A stretch of DNA of 64,000 nt from Pseudoalteromonas arctica A 37-1-2 (GTDB taxonomy: Bacteria; Pseudomonadota; Gammaproteobacteria; Enterobacterales; Alteromonadaceae): NCBI RefSeq assembly GCF_000238395.3, contig NZ_CP011025.1:744001-808000 (forward strand), given 5' to 3'. Numbering within the stretch: position 1 is the stretch's first letter; every line of letters starts with the position of its first letter. The notes below the pieces were generated by a model. That model ran no database searches. It saw only the letters and a list, made by a program, of their open reading frames with translations, and was not told the DNA's origin. Shown one piece after another: positions 29,556-39,968 of this stretch. The translations under genes were made by a program, and so were the position numbers.

Positions 29556-30126
29556 ATGGATACAATTAAAGAACTACCTAAAGTTTTAAGTGATATTAAT
29601 GTTCCATTTAAAATATCAGCAGGTCCTGGTGCAGGAAAAACGACATGGTTAGTCGAGCATGTTAAAAATGTACTGGAAAATTCAGATAAGCTAAATAAAA
29701 CACAAAAAGTTGCGTGTATCACTTATACAAGAATAGGGGCTGATACGGTAAATAAAAAAATAAAAAACTTCACCGATACTAATAGGTTAGATATTGGAAC
29801 AATACATAGCTTTCTTTATCGCAATGTAATTAAACCATTCGTTTATTTAATTGAAGAAGATTCAGACAAAAACAAGTTGTTTAATATACATGAACTGACT
29901 GGACATGTTGAACACCGGCCAAGCTATGACAGAATTAGTAGTTGGATTCATAGTATTGGAAGCCGCTATAGTTATCTATATGATCAAAAAAAGTCAGATG
30001 AAAATGGTCAAACTAACCTTGATAAAACTCGAACTATTTTAAAAAATTTTGAATGGCAATTTTCTGGAAATAAATTGGAAGGAAAGCTTAGTAAAGTTTA
30101 TTTTAGCGACTTAAGATTTCCTTCTA
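29556..30126 (+). pseudogene. gajB: gajB, 5' fragment of a UvrD-like helicase interrupted by an IS3-family element
   Basis: Starts 4 bases after gajA stops. It encodes about 190 residues of a superfamily 1 helicase: Walker A GPGAGKTT at 23-30, ACITYTRIGADTVNKKI (motif Ia) and IGTIHSFLYRNVI. The frame meets a stop at 30129-30131, three bases into the insertion. The sequence continues at 31396. Joining 29556-30126 to 31396-32645 gives 1821 nt, an intact 606-residue frame. The fragment alone lacks motifs II-VI and cannot be a helicase. Confidence 0.9.
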
Positions 30127-30203
30127 TGTAGTGGTACAGTGATTTTGGCCACCCATTAAGAAAGAAATGTTATGCTATTTGCATACAAATTTGGGTGAAA
30201 AAA

Positions 30204-31384
<1,181 letters not shown>

Positions 31385-31395
31385 CCACTACACTA

Positions 31396-32645
31396 CAAGG
31401 TTATATGAATATAAATTGTCGTGCTGGAGTAAAGGGGTAATGCATCATGAAGATGTTTTATTTTTTACACACTTTATTTTTGAGAAAGAACCGAGAGTTA
31501 TTGAGTTAATAAGTAACAAATTTCCTTATCTTTTTTTAGATGAGTTTCAAGATACTAATCCATTACAGACATGGATTATAAAGAAAATATCTGATCAAGC
31601 TACGGTAATAGGAGTTATTGGTGACCCTGCACAATCAATCTTTAAATTTGCAGGAGCAAACCGTAAAGATTTTATTGATTTTACCTTACCTAAAATTGTT
31701 AATTTCAAAAAATCACAAAATTATAGAAGCTCAAAAAAAATTATTGATTTTTTAAAGCAACTAAGAAGTGACATTGAACAAATTCCTGAAAAAGACACTA
31801 TAGATGGGGAACAAGTTGTAATGTTGGTAGGTAAAGAAAATAATGCGATAAAATATATAAATAACTTAGGAGAAAATGATTTTTCAGTATTATGTCGGTG
31901 GAACAAAGATGTGAACGACATAAATAATAAATTTAAAACGACTAAGCGTGAAAATTTAATTGACCTCCTTTATATAGAAGATAGTGATAAAAAAAGACCC
32001 CGATTTATACATTCATTAATTAAAGCATATGATTTAAACAAGAGTGGTGAGTATAAAGAGTCAATTCTAGAATTGAAAAAACATTTGATTGGAATAAATT
32101 TATACGGTATTGAGAAACGTAAGATACTAATTGAAATGCTAAATTATATAAAAGATAACCATGAATCCCCCATTGTTGATATTTATAATTATTTGCAATG
32201 TTTTCTAAAAAAACACTCTGTTTCTTTCACTGGGTTAAGAAAAACAAAAGGGGATTACAAAGAAATTCATAAGACTAAATTTATTGATCTAATTCCTTTT
32301 CTTGCTAAGGAATCAAAATTTAAAAATAAAATAAAGACAATTCATCAAGCAAAGGGAGATGAGTATAATTTTGTTTTGTTATGTTTGTTTGATAAAACGG
32401 ATAAAAATGGAAAAACAACAAAAAAAATAGAAACCATTTTAAAAAATTATATATTTGATTCTAAAAAAAATATTACTCTTGATTCTGAAGTAGGAGAAGA
32501 AACTAGGCTTATTTATGTTGCTTGTAGTAGAGCCAAAAAAAAGCTTTTTATTAATGTGCCAACTTTATCAGAAAGTGATCAATTGAAAGTAGAAAATCTA
32601 GGTGTATTTGTTGATAGGGAATCAGCGGGGTTATGTACTCTATAA
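31396..32645 (+). pseudogene. gajB: gajB, 3' fragment of the UvrD-like helicase
   Basis: Continues the gajB frame after the insertion and encodes the remaining 416 residues: Walker B/motif II FLDEFQDTN, motif III GDPAQSIFKFAGAN, motif IV NYRSSKKIIDF, motif V TIHQAKGDEYNFVLL and motif VI ETRLIYVACSRAKKKL. An open frame from an ATG at 31332 in the orfB tail would add IS-derived residues at its N-terminus. It has no Walker A. A functional GajB would need precise excision. In the joined protein, motif II falls near residue 239. Confidence 0.9.
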
Positions 32646-32755
32646 TTATAGGATTTAGTATCTCAAATATGAATGCAACTTAAAATTAAGCTGCTAATTA
32701 AATTTATATTAATGACTAAAGCCGAGAACGTTTTGAATTATTTAGCAAAATCAGC

Positions 32756-32853
32756 AGGGGCAGGGCTTTCTTTTTGCCTTTTGTGATTAAAAAATGCAAA
32801 ACCTGCCCCTAGTAATCCCGTCTAAATAAAGGGCAATATTATTGCCCTTTTTT
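32756..32853 (+). terminator. Terminator region downstream of gajB
   Basis: Two structures. AGGGGCAGG (32756-32764) pairs with CCTGCCCCT (32802-32810) around a 37-base loop. AAAGGGCAAT (32828-32837) pairs with ATTGCCCTTT (32841-32850), followed by a T-run to 32853. The second is a classical terminator and can also serve the convergent C15-like gene. Confidence 0.7.
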
Positions 32854-32878
32854 ACGCGCTTAAATTTGTTTTTATAAA

Positions 32879-34027
32879 CTATAGCGCGACTAAGCTTTGC
32901 TCTAGCATTGCCTTTATTTGTTTTACTATTTTAGCTTCTGTTTCAGGTTCGAATTGTTGTATACGTGGGGTATGAATATGCCCTGTAGGTATACTTGAAT
33001 TAAGCGCATCGCGCAGGCGAATACTTCGGTACGATATTTCATTAGATAAGTAACCACCGCCGCCGCCATTTACCGCAATACTATTTTTAAGCTCGCCGTA
33101 CGAACCCGCTTTATAGGTTTTTTCAAGCGTGGTGACTTCATGATTGTCGATAACTTTATAAGGGCCTTTGGCTTGTTGCATGTAACTTACAGGTAAGCTA
33201 AATTTTACAAACTCGTTGCCCGGGAGTGGTCGGCCATTAAGCTTTGGTATTACTGGGCTTGTTTGCGTTCCGCCATACACAATATTGGCATTATCTGGGG
33301 CGGTTACACTACGGCGTTTGCCCGGGAAGTGCTCTAAATCAAATTCTGTTCTGCCCATACTTACAGTTACTACCATGTCTACATTATTAAGTGCGTAGTA
33401 GGGGGCAAGTAGTGACTCTATTATGCCTTGATCAAAATCTTCGTAGCGTACAGGCACCATAACGGTGTTAATTTCTGCGCTTATGCCGTTGTAATTAATA
33501 ACTTGGCCGTCGAGTAATAACGCCGCAACACCTGAAGGATTACTTTGGTTTATGTTTTTATCGAGTAAAAATGGGTCAAAGCCAGTTAGTAATATTTTTT
33601 TAGTGCTGCCTGATGAAAAAGCAAGGTCGGTACGGCCTCTGCTGCCGTCCTCAAGCATTGTTAGTAAAGTATTTAGTTGAGCCTGCGTAATTGAAAATTT
33701 AGGTGACGTTGTGCGTATTACTTTGCTTGAAAGCAGGCGTGCCCAGTAAAGCTCTCGGTCGTCGTAGTTATTGGTTTTTAGTATGCGTTGTTTTGCGTTT
33801 TCCCACAGTTCAAAGCTAAAGTTTTGCACTAAAATTTTTGCACTTTTAAAGTCGTTTAATTCTTTAAATTGTTGTTCAAAATTTGATACTTGTGGGGTAA
33901 ATGCATTTAAAACATTTGGCATTGCTGATTGTGCTTTGCTGATACGCTGTTCTTCAACAGTTAAAGGATTACTTAAAGCAGCGAATGAAGAGGCAATTAA
34001 GCTGGTCGCTAATAATACTTTGATCAT
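32879..34027 (-). CDS. Secreted pyroglutamyl-peptidase (C15)-like protein with catalytic Cys replaced by Ser
   Basis: A 382-residue protein with a signal peptide (about 1-19) and a 140-residue N-terminal extension. The C15-like domain starts at ILLTGFDPF. It retains the glutamate block (SMGRTEFDLEHF) and the histidine (GHIHTP). The nucleophile motif of the family, Y-L-C-N-x3-Y, reads YLSNEISY with Ser near residue 328. Normal C15 enzymes are about 215-residue cytosolic cysteine peptidases that remove N-terminal pyroglutamate. This one is exported, longer and lacks the cysteine, so it may bind rather than cleave peptides, or use serine (inference). Confidence 0.75.
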   Translation of the reverse strand: MIKVLLATSLIASSFAALSNPLTVEEQRISKAQSAMPNVLNAFTPQVSNFEQQFKELNDFKSAKILVQNFSFELWENAKQRILKTNNYDDRELYWARLLSSKVIRTTSPKFSITQAQLNTLLTMLEDGSRGRTDLAFSSGSTKKILLTGFDPFLLDKNINQSNPSGVAALLLDGQVINYNGISAEINTVMVPVRYEDFDQGIIESLLAPYYALNNVDMVVTVSMGRTEFDLEHFPGKRRSVTAPDNANIVYGGTQTSPVIPKLNGRPLPGNEFVKFSLPVSYMQQAKGPYKVIDNHEVTTLEKTYKAGSYGELKNSIAVNGGGGGYLSNEISYRSIRLRDALNSSIPTGHIHTPRIQQFEPETEAKIVKQIKAMLEQSLVAL

Positions 34028-34236
34028 AATACTCCTAAGATAAAGCTATTGTTTTATGTGTAATTTACTATCCTACTATTGCTAACTTAGGGCAACCAAT
34101 TAACGTTGAATCGACTGATATTTGCTTTTGCCGTGCATTAGTATTGTTTAACGGCCAATTAGTATCACCGGCTAATAAAAAATCCCTGAGTCAAAAATTG
34201 ATCTTTATAGGTTCTACTTTAAGCTCTAATAAAAGT

Positions 34237-34268
34237 AAAAAGCCGTTACAGCAATGCAGCGGCTTTTC
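34237..34268 (-). terminator. Terminator after the 102-residue hypothetical gene
   Basis: AAAAGCCG (34238-34245) pairs with CGGCTTTT (34260-34267), with an A-rich left side giving a U-run on the minus transcript. Closely related in sequence to the gcvP terminator. The rest of the gap 34028-34331 shows no gene. Confidence 0.65.
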
Positions 34269-34331
34269 ATTATAGTTTTATGTGCTTTGGCAATACGAGC
34301 ATAAGGCTCTATACCCCTTTAAAACCCTCTA

Positions 34332-34640
34332 TTAATCGTCAGGTCCTTTTAAGGTAAACACTAAATGTTTACGCATATCTTTTAAAATAACGCCTTTTTT
34401 AAGCATTGCGCCGCTTAGGCGTTTTTGCCATTTTAATAAATCTGGCTCTGCGGCGGCTAAGGCTTGCTCGTTTTCAAACTGAAAGCACAGCAGTAGTGTA
34501 CTTGGAAATAAGTGGTATTCCACATCAAACCAGCATTGCAGCATGCCTGGGAGCTCAGCGCGGCCTTGTTCTTCTAATTTTTCAGCTGTATTAAGTACAA
34601 GTGCTTGCTGTTTTATTTGCACTGCAGAGAGTTTTTTCAT
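34332..34640 (-). CDS. Conserved hypothetical protein, 102 residues
   Basis: I do not recognise the family. The protein is a small soluble one with no signal peptide: a helical N-terminus (VQIKQQALVLNTAEKLEEQG), a central segment LPGMLQCWFDVEYHLFPSTLLLCFQFENE that looks like paired beta strands, and a basic tail (KDMRKHLVFTLKG). Real coding is supported by the intact frame, a terminator directly downstream and the normal composition. It has no operon partners. Confidence 0.6.
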   Translation of the reverse strand: MKKLSAVQIKQQALVLNTAEKLEEQGRAELPGMLQCWFDVEYHLFPSTLLLCFQFENEQALAAAEPDLLKWQKRLSGAMLKKGVILKDMRKHLVFTLKGPDD

Positions 34641-34797
34641 TATTAAAATCCAAGTTAGCGGCTAAAAAATGCAGCCGGAATACGGGCATTATACGCAAGC
34701 TTGTAGGCAGGCAACAACTTTGAAAGGGAGTTAATGTCCAATAGAGTGTATCTGTTTAAAATCTAGGGGTCTTGTTGGAAGGCGCCTTTGGCTTTTT

Positions 34798-34841
34798 CAA
34801 CCTACGTAGGTTGGATAAGCGGCGCAGCCGTGCCATCCGAC
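34798..34841. repeat. REP-like palindromic element
   Basis: A perfect 16-bp palindrome CAACCTACGTAGGTTG (34798-34813) runs into a stem in which GGAT (34813-34816) pairs with ATCC (34835-34838) around a GGC..GCC inner hairpin. The layout (GTAGG..GGATAAG..GC..ATCC) is like enterobacterial REP units. It lies in the 398-bp gap 34641-35038, which otherwise holds no gene. Confidence 0.55.
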
Positions 34842-35038
34842 ATTTTAAATTTCATCACAGAACACCAATTTGAATATTAATATTCAAATTAATGTGTTTT
34901 TTTAACTCAATAGTTAGATAACCTTAACTAGGCTTTAGCAAAGTTGCTTGCGACAACTGGGGATTGGTTGTCGCAAGCCGCCTTTAGAGCCTCACCGCAT
35001 TACGATTAATACTTATAAGAGGTATCAATCGGGTCGGT

Positions 35039-35284
35039 TTATTTGGATCGGCGCTTGTCTAGCACATAACGTACGGCCATTCTTGCAACACCCGCACCAA
35101 TACCTGAGACCACTGCCCATGTAACGGCCTCTTTAAGATCTGTTTCTTCGCTTGGTCTATCTTTTGGTGCTGGTTCGTTGGTAACCTTTTCCCACGATTT
35201 TTGTAAAGTTTTCCTTGTTAACATACCTGCAGATGCAGCGGCCAGACCTATACCTATCGTCGTAATTAGTTGTTTATTACTCAT
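35039..35284 (-). CDS. DUF4235 domain protein
   Basis: An 81-residue protein with an N-terminal hydrophobic helix (about 6-22, TTIGIGLAAASAGMLTRK), a KSWEKVTNEPAPKDRPSE linker, and a second amphipathic or membrane segment (EAVTWAVVSGIGAGVARMAVRY, about 52-73). This matches the DUF4235 family of small membrane proteins, whose function is unknown. A decayed paralogue lies 2.8 kb to the right on the same strand. The 337 bp upstream (35285-35621) shows no gene and holds the divergent promoters of this gene and the Vgb-like gene. Confidence 0.8.
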   Translation of the reverse strand: MSNKQLITTIGIGLAAASAGMLTRKTLQKSWEKVTNEPAPKDRPSEETDLKEAVTWAVVSGIGAGVARMAVRYVLDKRRSK

Positions 35285-35621
35285 ATTACCCTCGATTATT
35301 TAGTTGTAGCGTGAGTTATCAATATGTAACTCTTTAAGTAAGAACAGTAGTACCAGCAATTTACATACCGATAGGTTGAGGAGCTTTTAAATTAGGGCGT
35401 TTTGTATTTGTGCAAATTAGTCGTTTAAAACCACGCTCACACCACGCTTACACACAAGATAAATAACCAATGTAGAGCGTGCACAACTCTACTTGAAATA
35501 TTTTTTTAGATATTAATCCTGCAATTTAACTTACCTTCTAGCCGGCTTATCGCACTCATTGTTGTACAGATAGTAAACACTTTTATCCTATGCTTTAATA
35601 TTAAAAACAAGGGAGGGCGTT

Positions 35622-36854
35622 ATGAGTAAAAATAGATTTTTATTTAATAAATACGTTGCGGTAATGGCTGTGTCGGGCACTTTGGCTGCACCGCTACCAG
35701 TGCTGAGCAACGATAGGGGGCCGCTAGTTGAGCAGCTTTGTGCTAGTTGCCATAGTTTAACTAACCTTGAGCGCAGCGCGGGGTATAGTCAGCAGGACTG
35801 GCAAACATTAATAAGCTATATGGTTGATACGGGCGAGGGTACTGCGCTTAGTAAAGATATAAGCGCTTATTTAGCTGAGCATTATCCTGTTAATACCAAG
35901 CGCGAATCTAAGGTTGTTACGGGCGATTTAAAGCTTAGCTTTAAGTACTGGCAAGTGCCTACGCTTGGGCAGCGCGCTCGCGATCCGGTACAAGGTAAAA
36001 ACGGACTTATTTGGTGGGTTGGCCAGTGGGGTAATATTTTAGGTAGGTTAGACCCTAAAACCGGCGATATGAAAGAGTACACACTGCCAAGTGGCACCTA
36101 TGCGCACAGTGTGTCGCTTGATAAAAATCAAACCCCTTGGTTTTTAGGCAATAAAAATGGCACGGTTGGATATTTAGACTTAAAAACCGAAAAATTTAAA
36201 GTGTATAAAATGCCCGATAAAAATGCCCGCGACCCGCATACCGGTGTATTTGATGAAGCCGGTATATTTTGGTTTACCCTGCAACACAGTAATATGATTG
36301 GCAAGCTAGACCCTACAACTGGCGATATTCAATTAGCTACTTTACCGACTAAAGGCTCACGGCCATATGGTATTAAGCTTGATTCAAACGGGTCACCGTG
36401 GGTCTCGTGTAATGGTAGTAACTGTTTGGTTAAAGTTGATAAAAGCTCTATGGAGCTTAGTGAGATTAAACTCCCAGGCGCTAAAACGCATGCAAGGCGA
36501 CTTGCCATTACGCCTGACGATATGGTTTTTTATGTGAACTCTGGCATGGGTAAACTTGGCCGCTATAACCCAAAAACCAAGAAGATCACCCAGTGGGATA
36601 ATCCCAGCGGTGAAAACAGCCACCCGTATGCAATTGAATATGCAGATAACGCTATTTGGTTTAACGAGTCAGCTAAACGCCCTGAAACCTTAGTACGGTT
36701 CGACCTTAATACCGAAACCATGCAAAGCTGGCAAATTCCGAGCAAAGAGGGTGTTTACTCTGGCTTAATTAGGCATATGCGCATGGGGAATAATGGGCTG
36801 ATTATTCACCAAACAGCGACTAACCAATTAGCTGAAATTACATGGTCTAAGTAA
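35622..36854 (+). CDS. Cytochrome c motif fused to a virginiamycin B lyase-like beta-propeller
   Basis: A 410-residue exported protein: a signal peptide (about 1-29), then a small haem-binding segment with CASCH (about 39-43) and a following helix, then a seven-bladed propeller (about 100-405) with Vgb/NHL-type repeats such as GRLDPKTGDMKEYTLP, YAHSVSLD, GKLDPTTGDIQLATLP and PYGIKLDSNGSPWV. The family includes the streptogramin B lyase Vgb, but many propellers of this type are not resistance enzymes. The covalent haem motif points to a periplasmic redox or sensing role (inference). A GGGAGG site precedes the ATG. Confidence 0.8.
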   Translation: MSKNRFLFNKYVAVMAVSGTLAAPLPVLSNDRGPLVEQLCASCHSLTNLERSAGYSQQDWQTLISYMVDTGEGTALSKDISAYLAEHYPVNTKRESKVVTGDLKLSFKYWQVPTLGQRARDPVQGKNGLIWWVGQWGNILGRLDPKTGDMKEYTLPSGTYAHSVSLDKNQTPWFLGNKNGTVGYLDLKTEKFKVYKMPDKNARDPHTGVFDEAGIFWFTLQHSNMIGKLDPTTGDIQLATLPTKGSRPYGIKLDSNGSPWVSCNGSNCLVKVDKSSMELSEIKLPGAKTHARRLAITPDDMVFYVNSGMGKLGRYNPKTKKITQWDNPSGENSHPYAIEYADNAIWFNESAKRPETLVRFDLNTETMQSWQIPSKEGVYSGLIRHMRMGNNGLIIHQTATNQLAEITWSK

Positions 36855-37075
36855 TAATTTTAATTAATATATTTATATTAAAAACGGCATACCGCTTGTT
36901 AGTAAGTTTGTTTATGTAGATAGGAGTTTTTTACAAAATTTAGCAATTTTTACTCTAATAATAAGAGTGTTAGTACGGGGTTTTTCTTTATGTTGTTGAT
37001 TTTAAATTATAATTTAATTGGTTTGAGTTTTGCTTGGTAGTAAGTGTATTTTCTTAAATAAATAAAGGAGTTATT

Positions 37076-37570
37076 ATGAGTACCGTTATTACTGGGTTAT
37101 TCGAAAGTGCATCACAAGCAACACTCGCAATTTATAGACTAGAAGCTTTAGGTATTAATGAAGCTGATATTAGTATTGTAGCCAACGACTCATACGCAAA
37201 GGAAGATTTTGCTGTAGACGAAGGTACTAAAGCTTCTGAAGGTGGCCTTATTGGCGCGGCTTCGGGTGGTATTCTTGCTGCAATTATTGGTGGATTTACT
37301 GCTGTAGGGACTGTAGCAACAGGTGGTACAGGCTTATTAGTTGCCGGACCATTAGTCGCTGCATTTGCCGCTGGTGGCGCAGGCGCTGCAGTAGGTGGTA
37401 CTTTAGGTGCTGCAATTGGTGCGTTTATCCCTGAGCACGAAATTAAGTATTATGAAGATGCCATTGAAAAAGGCTCTATATTAATTGGTATTAAGTACAA
37501 TAGTGACAACAAAAATGCTATTGAAGAAATACTTAACAATGCAGGCGCAAGTAACGTTTCTACAGCGTAA
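37076..37570 (+). CDS. YflT-like stress protein with glycine-zipper membrane segment
   Basis: A 164-residue protein. The N-terminus (VITGLFESASQATLAIYRLEALG, about 5-27) resembles the general stress protein 17M/YflT ferredoxin-like domain. A Gly/Ala-rich central region (about 55-125, with GGLIGAASGGILAAIIGGF and repeated GGxxG) forms probable glycine-zipper membrane helices. A C-terminal strand-helix (SILIGIKY...AIEEILNNAGA) repeats the first domain. Function is unknown; homologues are stress-induced in other bacteria. A GGAG site precedes the ATG and a clean terminator follows. Confidence 0.7.
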   Translation: MSTVITGLFESASQATLAIYRLEALGINEADISIVANDSYAKEDFAVDEGTKASEGGLIGAASGGILAAIIGGFTAVGTVATGGTGLLVAGPLVAAFAAGGAGAAVGGTLGAAIGAFIPEHEIKYYEDAIEKGSILIGIKYNSDNKNAIEEILNNAGASNVSTA

Positions 37571-37585
37571 CGCTAGCTAATTAAT

Positions 37586-37617
37586 TAAAAAGGTGAAACT
37601 TTGTTTCACCTTTTTTT
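37586..37617 (+). terminator. Terminator after the YflT-like gene
   Basis: AAAAAGGTGAAAC pairs with GTTTCACCTTTTTTT around a TTT loop. Confidence 0.9.
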
Positions 37618-37831
37618 GTGCTCGCCTTTTAGTGCCAAGCAATAATACTTAATCAATTTGAGGGATTAAATCTTACGCTAACTGCGTTAAAAACTTCTGA
37701 TATAGAACAACTAAATAACGTAATTTTTGTCATTAAATGGACCCATATATAAGCGGGTTTTTTTAAACATGCTTTGATTATAAAAATAAATACCCTTATA
37801 GATATAATGCGTGAAGAGTATCTTAGAAGGC

Positions 37832-38077
37832 TTATTTAGATTGGCCCTTCTTAAGTTCATAACGTACGGCCATTCAACCAGCACCAACACTCGAGACTAC
37901 CGCCTAAGTAATAACAGCCTCTTTAATATCGTCTTTTTCACTTGGGTTGTCTTTTTTGGTAGGGACGTTGGTAATCTTTTCTCACGAGCTTTGTAAATAT
38001 GCCTCGGTTTTTACTTAATCTTTGAGTAAAAGTTAGCTCATTAATTAAATGGCTATTTAGTTAAAGTTATTTTAATC
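37832..38077 (-). pseudogene. Decayed DUF4235 paralogue
   Basis: Aligns with the intact DUF4235 gene at 35039-35284, with the TAA stop and the CATAACGTACGGCCATTC block at the same spacing (26 bases). On the minus strand the C-terminus still reads MAVRYELKKGQSK against MAVRYVLDKRRSK. Two tryptophan codons have become stops (KSW to TGA, TW to TAG), a TGA follows GAG, and 6 bp are lost near 37876. The 5' end fades beyond about 38005. No functional product is possible. The 230 bp before it (37618-37831) shows nothing. Confidence 0.85.
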
Positions 38078-38212
38078 AATAAATTGCGACTAAAAAATAC
38101 ATAAATGTATGTTTGAACATAGGACTGGTATAGACATTGAAACTACTTATTTAATAGTCGCTTAATTTAGCGATATTGTTTTATTAATTTGATACTAAAT
38201 CAGGAGATGATG

Positions 38213-38782
38213 ATGAATTGTTTACAGTTTGATTCAAAAGCTAAAAGAAGTTTAAACCGCGTTTTAAAACCTGCTTTTGCAATATTATTTGCCAGCGTGT
38301 TACTACAAAATAGTGCACTGGCTAATGTAAACGTTGAAATGCACCAAGTTACTAAGTCGGGCCAGGGGCAATTACTAGGCACTATTACACTAACAGAAAA
38401 TGATCACGGCGTTGTTTTTTCACCAAACTTAAAAGGTTTAACGCCGGGGCAGCACGGCTTTCATGTTCATCAATTTGCTAGTTGTGAACCCAAGAAAAAA
38501 GGCGATAAGGTAGTGCCAGGTGGTGCCGCTGGTGGGCATTTCGATCCAAAAGCTAGCGAGCATCATGATTCTCCTTGGGCTAACGGTCATTTAGGCGATT
38601 TACCGGCGTTGTATGTAAATGAAAGTGGCCAAGCTAAATCGCCTGTTTTAGCGCCAAGGCTCACGCTTGAACAACTTAAACAACACGCAGTGATGATTCA
38701 CGAAGGAAGTGATAACTATGCAGATGAACCAAAGCCATTAGGTGGCGGTGGTAGCCGTGTTGCTTGTGGCGTAATTAAGTAA
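38213..38782 (+). CDS. sodC: Superoxide dismutase [Cu-Zn], periplasmic
   Basis: About 189 residues from the ATG at 38213, chosen from three consecutive ATGs because CAGGAG lies seven bases upstream. A signal sequence (about 1-36, ending SALANVNVE) is followed by a Cu-Zn SOD domain with HGFHVHQFASCEP (copper ligands and the first Cys), GGAAGGHFDP, HHDSPWANGHLGDLPAL (zinc ligands) and the closing GGGGSRVACGVI (second Cys). It dismutates periplasmic superoxide. chaB follows after 16 bp. Confidence 0.95.
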   Translation: MNCLQFDSKAKRSLNRVLKPAFAILFASVLLQNSALANVNVEMHQVTKSGQGQLLGTITLTENDHGVVFSPNLKGLTPGQHGFHVHQFASCEPKKKGDKVVPGGAAGGHFDPKASEHHDSPWANGHLGDLPALYVNESGQAKSPVLAPRLTLEQLKQHAVMIHEGSDNYADEPKPLGGGGSRVACGVIK

Positions 38783-38798
38783 ATATAAGGAGAAAGTT

Positions 38799-39032
38799 AT
38801 GCCATATAAAAACCGTGACGAACTACCTGAGTCGGTAAAAAGTAACTTACCTAAACATGCTCAAGAGATATATCAAGAGGCGTTTAATAGTGCATGGGAT
38901 ACCTACAAGGACCCAAGTGATAGAAAAAACGACAACGACCGCGAAACCACTGCGCACAAAGTGGCTTGGTCTGCGGTTAAAAACAGTTATAGCAAAAATG
39001 ACAATGGAAATTGGGTAAAGTCGAGTAATTAG
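38799..39032 (+). CDS. ChaB family protein
   Basis: A 77-residue protein with the ChaB signature: PYKNRDELPESVKSNLPKHAQEIYQEAFNSAWDTY, then DRETTAHKVAWSAVKNSY. ChaB has been linked to the calcium/proton antiporter ChaA in E. coli, but no chaA is nearby and its biochemical role is uncertain. It is 16 bp after sodC with an AAGGAG site, so the two are probably cotranscribed, and a shared stress terminator follows. Confidence 0.92.
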   Translation: MPYKNRDELPESVKSNLPKHAQEIYQEAFNSAWDTYKDPSDRKNDNDRETTAHKVAWSAVKNSYSKNDNGNWVKSSN

Positions 39033-39065
39033 TTTTGATCAAACTAACAACAAGGCTGAAGTATT

Positions 39066-39100
39066 AAAAAGCCGCTACAGCTTATTGTAGTGGCTTTTTT
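39066..39100 (+). terminator. Terminator of sodC-chaB
   Basis: AAAAAGCCGCTACA pairs with TGTAGTGGCTTTTTT with a G-U pair. Confidence 0.88.
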
Positions 39101-39268
39101 ATAGAGCCCAGTGATTAATCGTTTTTCTATTTACCTGTTTAAACAATACTTTGCGGCGTGTTTGAGTAAAATTGGTAAGCAAAACCATAAGTACTGCTTT
39201 AAACACGAATGTGAGTTTAGTTTAAATCTGCGTTATTATTTGTTTGTATTAGCCAATCAGAGAACACT

Positions 39269-39883
39269 TTGAATTATTTAGCTCATCTTTATTTAGCGCA
39301 GCCCACAGCCGATTCTCACTTTGGGAACTTGTTGGGCGACTTTGGTGGAAAAAGGCATATAGAGCACTTACCAAATACGGTTAAAAATGGGCTCGATAAC
39401 CACTATTTAGTCGATAAATTTACCGACTCCCACCGCGCAGTTAAACACGCCAAGCAGTACTTTTCACCTGAGCGTAAACGTTTTGCTGGTGTGGCTATTG
39501 ATGTGGTGTTTGATCATTTTTTAATTGTGCATTGGCAGCGATTTAGCAAGCAACCTTTAAGTGATTTTAAGTACACCAGCTATCAGCTTTTAAACAACCG
39601 CATACCTGTTATGCCAACGCGTATGCAGCATGTTGTAACAAGTATGACTAAAAACGATTGGTTTAAAGAGTACGAAACCGTTGAGGGAATAGGAGTAGCA
39701 CTTGATAATATTGCTAACCGCATCCGTTTTACTAATAACTTTGCGGGGGCGGCTGATGATATAACGCGTAACTACGACGAATTAGAAGCCGTGTTTTTAG
39801 CGTTCTTCCCGGAGCTAATTAAGCATGTAAGTGAGTTTGACCTTGAGAGCACTCCAAAAAATGACATAAAGCGCATTATTTAA
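39269..39883 (+). CDS. acpH: Acyl carrier protein phosphodiesterase (TTG start)
   Basis: A 204-residue AcpH. The N-terminus NYLAHLYLAQPTADSHFGNLLGDF matches the family start exactly, and the codon there is TTG; no ATG or GTG lies at that point. A metal-dependent HD-like pattern continues with HYLVDKFTDSH (about 48-58) and DVVFDHFL (about 80-87). It removes 4'-phosphopantetheine from holo-ACP. The rare start codon with a weak AGAG site suggests low expression (inference). Confidence 0.88.
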   Translation: MNYLAHLYLAQPTADSHFGNLLGDFGGKRHIEHLPNTVKNGLDNHYLVDKFTDSHRAVKHAKQYFSPERKRFAGVAIDVVFDHFLIVHWQRFSKQPLSDFKYTSYQLLNNRIPVMPTRMQHVVTSMTKNDWFKEYETVEGIGVALDNIANRIRFTNNFAGAADDITRNYDELEAVFLAFFPELIKHVSEFDLESTPKNDIKRII

Positions 39884-39968
39884 AGTTTTCATCAATTGTT
39901 AACCTTTTGTGATAATTTAAGGTGAAAAAAACGCTACTCTAATACAAATTAATTTTTGAGTGTTTTTA

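Noticed and set aside
37811..37996. A 61-residue plus-strand protein
   Set aside because: It lies antisense to a clearly decayed DUF4235 copy and has no ribosome site or conserved features.
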